Source of the DNA: Candidatus Zixiibacteriota bacterium
Lineage (GTDB): Bacteria; Zixibacteria; MSB-5A5; GN15; PGXB01
DNA length: 53,341 bases
Assembly: GCA_900498245.1 (NCBI GenBank)
Contig: LS998015.1
Location: forward strand, 3,438,384 to 3,491,724
Direction of reading: 5' to 3'
Position 1 is the first letter of the stretch; each line of letters begins with the position of its first letter. The notes under the pieces were generated by a model. The model did not search any database, was not told the origin of the DNA, and worked only from the letters and a program-made list of their open reading frames with translations. The position numbers were made by a program, and so were the translations under genes. Below, one piece after another: positions 50,072 through 53,341 of the stretch.

Positions 50072-52462
50072 TTAATTTACGGGTGGCGGCGGACCTCCCT
50101 TATAGAGATACGAAATTAAATAAGAAACATCGAGGATGTTAATTGTGCCATTGCCATTGACGTCCCCGGCATATGGATCCGGCGGCAGACCCCCTTTATA
50201 AAGGAAATTTATTATGTAAGATACATCCAGAATGTTTATAGTTCCATTCATATTAGCGTCGCCGCGCTGATATATCGAAACATAAACGGTTCCGGCTTTA
50301 AAAGCCGGCACGTAATCGGCGACAATCGATTCGATTTTCAAACTGCGTCCCGATAACGTGGTCGTATCAATCTTAAAAAATCCCTCGGCCGGCTGATATA
50401 ACAGCGTAATATAGAGATTCATCACCGGACCGGTCCCCGGGCGAAGATAGGTCGAGCCCGAGGTCAGATTGGAACGCAACACCACCGTGAATCTCTGGCC
50501 ATTTTCATCCCAGGTAGGGGTCGTAACACTCGCAAAATAAGAAGTGCGAAGGCCGGCAACGGAAACGGAGTCGAAGCGACAACTGACCGAATCGGACAGG
50601 TGGAACGGAAAAGTAATCGACTTGGCCTGGAACTTATTGTCCAGATAGACCGGCACTACAACTTGCTGGCCCGGCTGGCCGTGGACATTCTCCGGCCGAA
50701 GCGTATCTTCCGTGACCATCACCAAATTCTTAAGCACCCGTGTCGCCGTTCCCTTGGGCGGTGCGGCCGTAAGAGAGACGGTATAAAGCCCATAGTGAGT
50801 AAATTGGTGGCTGGGATTCTGCAAGGCGGAGTTACCGCCGTCGCCGAAATCCCAATTCCATGATGACGGCGTAACCGGCGATTGGTCGGTAAAATTGACC
50901 GTCAGAGGGGCTTTACCGACTAAAGTCGGTCCGGCGGAAAATTTCACCACCGGCAGAACCGACAGAGTCGAACAGGCATTGATTCTCCCTGTTCCCAATT
51001 GTAACTCATATCCCGGATTGAGATAATCAATGGTATCGGCGTGATACATTATCAAAGTATCTATTTCTCTTTTTCCGAACTGCGGCATAGTCGACTTGAC
51101 CAGGGCGGCCAGACCAGCCACACAGGGAGCCGCCATCGATGTCCCGCTAAGGTAAGCATAACCGGCTGAATAATGGTTGGAATAAGTGTTATATATTCCT
51201 TCCCCCGGCGCCGAAACGTCGATCCAGTTTCCATAATTTGAAAAACTGCTCTTTTGATCGCCGTATCCCGTGGCCGCTACCGTCAGGGCAACCGAATACC
51301 CATTATACTGATAAGTGTCCAGGAAACTGTACCCGGTCGAGGAACCGTCGTTGCCCGCCGCATGAGTGATGACCATGCCGGAATCATTGGCCCGATTGCA
51401 GGCGGCGCGCATCGCCGGAGTATCGCTCGATCCCCAGCTTGCATTTAGGACGCAGGCGCCCATTTTGGCCGCATAGTCTATTGCCTGGGCGCAATTGGCC
51501 GAATTGACGTAGCCGGTTTCATACCCATTGTCGGGATTTACATATGACCCCCCAACCCGCAGGCACATAATGCGGGGCCCTCTATATGGTCCCATTCCGC
51601 CTCCCCAACCGCCAGCTATTCCGGTGCCGCCGACACCATTATTAGTCGTCGCCGCCGCAATTCCGGCACAATTTGTCCCGTGGCCGTTAAAATCCCTGGG
51701 ATCGGTATCGACCGCGCCACAGTCTTCCCCGGTCCAGCAGGTATAGCCGCTGATACCGGTGAAGAAATCATAGCCAATTAAATCGTCAATAATGCCGTTA
51801 TGATCATCATCGACACCATTAAGGTCGTCGGTATCATAAACCACGCCATCACTGTCAATATCCTCACCGGGATTGACCCAGATTTTATCTATGAGATCGG
51901 TATGGCTGTAAAGGACGCCGGTATCGGCGATAGCGATTTTGGCGGTATCCGACCCGGTTTCGCTGTCCCAAGCGGCCGGCGCCATGATTTTCGGAATATA
52001 CCACTGATTGCCCAGATTGGGGTCGTTCGGCGTAACATCGACTGGAATCGCCCATACCGGTGAGACCGAGCGAATAGCCGAATTGTGCGACAAATCACTT
52101 ATAATTGCACTCAGATCGACTGATTCAGGAAATTGGATCTCGAAAAACTGGGACAGATTATCGGCTCCCGCCACCATTTTTTCGCCATTTCGCCAGGGGA
52201 ACATCTGCTGGGCCTCATTGACATGATACTTATCGAGAATCTGATCCAGAGCCGGAACCCCAACATTCACCATACCGAACCCTCTGGCTATTTTCCCGGT
52301 ACTTACATTTGCTTCAAACTGAACTTCCAGCCGACCCGGAATTACAGTCGGCCGGGCGCCCCCGATGACACCATTAAACCTTGCTTCCGTAACTGTCGCT
52401 GCCAAGGTCAGCGTCATTAGCAAAAATAAGGTCTTCAGGAGTTTGCGATAACCTTTTTTCAT
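50072..52462 (-). CDS. S8 subtilisin-like protease with PKD and dockerin domains
   Basis: A 796-aa secreted protease. It has a signal peptide (residues 1-27), a propeptide (about 40-145), and a subtilase domain with the catalytic triad Asp180 (IADTGVLYSH), His261 (NGHGTNCAGI) and Ser442 (GTSMAAP). A calcium-binding-like insert, DIDSDGVVYDTDDLNGVDDD, lies between Asp and His. A PKD domain (about 505-590, with WNWDFGDGG) and a beta domain follow. The end (about 735-796) is a two-repeat dockerin, RGDANMNGTINILDVSYII and GDVNGNGTINILDVSYLI, each with a calcium loop. Dockerins bind cohesins; no cohesin gene is in the window. No T9SS domain is present. Confidence 0.93.
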   Translation of the reverse strand: MKKGYRKLLKTLFLLMTLTLAATVTEARFNGVIGGARPTVIPGRLEVQFEANVSTGKIARGFGMVNVGVPALDQILDKYHVNEAQQMFPWRNGEKMVAGADNLSQFFEIQFPESVDLSAIISDLSHNSAIRSVSPVWAIPVDVTPNDPNLGNQWYIPKIMAPAAWDSETGSDTAKIAIADTGVLYSHTDLIDKIWVNPGEDIDSDGVVYDTDDLNGVDDDHNGIIDDLIGYDFFTGISGYTCWTGEDCGAVDTDPRDFNGHGTNCAGIAAATTNNGVGGTGIAGGWGGGMGPYRGPRIMCLRVGGSYVNPDNGYETGYVNSANCAQAIDYAAKMGACVLNASWGSSDTPAMRAACNRANDSGMVITHAAGNDGSSTGYSFLDTYQYNGYSVALTVAATGYGDQKSSFSNYGNWIDVSAPGEGIYNTYSNHYSAGYAYLSGTSMAAPCVAGLAALVKSTMPQFGKREIDTLIMYHADTIDYLNPGYELQLGTGRINACSTLSVLPVVKFSAGPTLVGKAPLTVNFTDQSPVTPSSWNWDFGDGGNSALQNPSHQFTHYGLYTVSLTAAPPKGTATRVLKNLVMVTEDTLRPENVHGQPGQQVVVPVYLDNKFQAKSITFPFHLSDSVSCRFDSVSVAGLRTSYFASVTTPTWDENGQRFTVVLRSNLTSGSTYLRPGTGPVMNLYITLLYQPAEGFFKIDTTTLSGRSLKIESIVADYVPAFKAGTVYVSIYQRGDANMNGTINILDVSYIINFLYKGGLPPDPYAGDVNGNGTINILDVSYLISYLYKGGPPPPVN

Positions 52463-53171
52463 TCTTGGCCTCTTAAAATATCTTGAATCACTCTTCTTCT
52501 TATCTTATATCGATATTTATTAATCTAAAATATCTCAAAATGCGTTCAAACATACCATTTTTGATCATTTAATCGCACAGCTTCGCATTTATTTTATCGG
52601 ACAGAAAAACCGTAACTGAAACAGGGTCGGCGCAGGGAATAAAATGGCTTTTCCGGTCATTTCGAGCTGGCCCAAAAACTTGAGGAAGCTTATCCAATAT
52701 CGATCTCGTTCCATCCATAAGAAAATTGGAAACGAAAAAATCATCGTTCCCGCAAAATATCTTAAAAATTTGACAAAATTCTCGTCTGCTATTATTGCCC
52801 TGATTCAATCCAAGGACGCTTAGCAGAATTCAATCTAATACCCTTCCGCCATCCAATAAGGATCTGCGCAATTGGCCGGCATATTCCAAAACGGGGGCGC
52901 TTATATGAGCGCCTTCCGAGGCATCCGGGAAATCGGCATGGGAATGAATTCCTCGGCCCAATTCAAAGACCAAAAAATCTATCTGAAAGTTCAAAATGGA
53001 CGGGCGGATGCATCCAAATTCTCCACGTGAGGTAAAAGAGGAGCTTCAGGGCCTGCCTAATCGTTTCCCTTCACACTTTCGGTAGCCATTCAAAAATAAG
53101 CCATAAGTCCCCTTTTGTCAAGGGAATTAAGCTTCTCGGGCCCAAAACTCCCGGTCGTTTTTCAGAAAAAA
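52463..53171. other. intergenic region without a recognised gene
   Basis: About 700 bp. The left end is AT-rich and should carry the protease promoter. A 79-codon minus-strand frame (52569-52808) and a 41-codon plus-strand frame (52905-53030) show no ribosome site or family features. A small hairpin GGCGCTtatatgAGCGCC lies at about 52896-52913. Confidence 0.4.
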
Positions 53172-53195
53172 AAGGCCGCCTCTTCAGGCGGCCTT
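53172..53195 (-). terminator. intrinsic terminator of the right-edge gene
   Basis: AAGGCCGCC (53172-53180) and GGCGGCCTT (53187-53195) form a perfect 9-bp stem with a 6-nt loop. On the minus strand the hairpin is followed by a long T-run. It lies 24 bp after the stop of the partial gene at the right edge. Confidence 0.92.
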
Positions 53196-53218
53196 ATTAT
53201 CAAAGCAATTTAGATTGC

Positions 53219-53341
53219 TTAGTCGATATGACCACAGACGGCCGGTATACCACCTTTGTATTTCCAGTTAATAATTCTTGAAACGTCAAGAATATTCACG
53301 GCTCCGTTGCCGTCCGCATCGGCCTGCGACTGGCAAACCGG
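53219..53341 (-). CDS. C-terminal end of a dockerin-domain protein (5' part beyond window)
   Basis: The last 40 codons of a minus-strand gene that begins outside the window. The peptide contains ADADGNGAVNILDVSRIINWKYKGG, a dockerin repeat with a calcium loop (D-x-D-x-N-x-x-x-x-x-x-D) like those at the end of the S8 protease, then a short tail with one Cys. The stop TAA is at 53219-53221 and a strong terminator follows. Nothing can be said of the rest of the protein. Confidence 0.8.
   Translation of the reverse strand, partial: PVCQSQADADGNGAVNILDVSRIINWKYKGGIPAVCGHID

Noticed and set aside
50160-50270. Repetitive DNA at the end of the protease gene as a mobile repeat
   Set aside because: The repeat encodes the two dockerin copies and is explained by the protein.
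52569-52808. 79-codon minus-strand frame upstream of the protease
   Set aside because: No ribosome site, no recognisable features and atypical composition.
1-53341. tRNA genes, CRISPR arrays, insertion sequences or prophage
   Set aside because: No cloverleaf with a typical T-loop sequence, no regularly spaced repeats, no transposase or phage structural protein could be seen. A covariance-model scan for tRNA would settle that part.

Overview
The window (GC roughly 48-50%) looks like a chromosomal segment of a Gram-negative bacterium of the FCB group, most likely candidate phylum Zixibacteria. The basis is seen in the proteins: type I dockerin-like repeats ending in the style 'LYKGG', a T9SS-type C-terminal sorting domain ('NYPNPFNP'), an exosortase, lipoproteins with lipoboxes, OmpA and TolC-type outer membrane proteins, and RND pumps. 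The phylum name is an inference. I see no tRNA, rRNA, CRISPR array, insertion sequence or phage gene.

Layout. 1-4280 (minus): a tightly packed run of exosortase, EpsI-like protein, UbiA prenyltransferase, DUF362 protein and a polyferredoxin-like membrane protein cut by the left edge. 4498-6764 (minus): CopZ-like metallochaperone, exported PrxQ-type peroxiredoxin, beta-CASP metallo-beta-lactamase protein. 7040-9591 (plus): MacA-like adaptor and MacB-like permease with no ATPase between them. 9638-11121 (minus): a lipoprotein and a predicted outer membrane beta-barrel. 11444-17937 (plus): a CusCBA-type copper/silver efflux operon. 17955-19115 (minus): MFS transporter. 19245-20292 (plus): DUF134 regulator, zinc-ribbon protein and NifX/NifB-domain protein behind a promoter with a 26-bp palindrome. 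20818-23966 (plus): an Ala-rich lipoprotein ending in lysine, two L,D-transpeptidases and a lipoprotein resembling a transpeptidase without its catalytic cysteine.

23979-32370 (minus) is a run of nine genes, many overlapping by 1-4 nt: endonuclease V (with a substituted catalytic Asp), M20D amidohydrolase, beta-propeller protein, FG-GAP protein, zinc ribbon, YbbR protein, TsaD, TauE/SafE exporter and DUF1634. 32614-36842 (plus): OmpA-family protein with thrombospondin type 3 repeats, family 4 glycosyltransferase, cation/proton antiporter. 36805-44876 (minus): CstA, diguanylate cyclase, NagZ, AnmK, SpoIID/LytB and an unrecognised protein. 45016-46194 (plus): polymer-forming membrane protein. 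46291-52462 (minus): GH35-like glycosidase, secreted protein with sorting domain, S8 protease with PKD and dockerin. The right edge cuts another dockerin protein.

Themes. Envelope biology dominates: peptidoglycan cross-linking (two L,D-transpeptidases), peptidoglycan turnover (SpoIID, NagZ, AnmK), metal efflux (Cus, CopZ), protein sorting (exosortase, T9SS, dockerin). The most interesting unit is 20538-23966. An abundant-looking coiled-coil lipoprotein with a C-terminal Lys is encoded directly before two L,D-transpeptidases, one of which carries the same helical module as the lipoprotein. This has the parts list of a Braun-lipoprotein-like outer membrane tether built from unrelated proteins.
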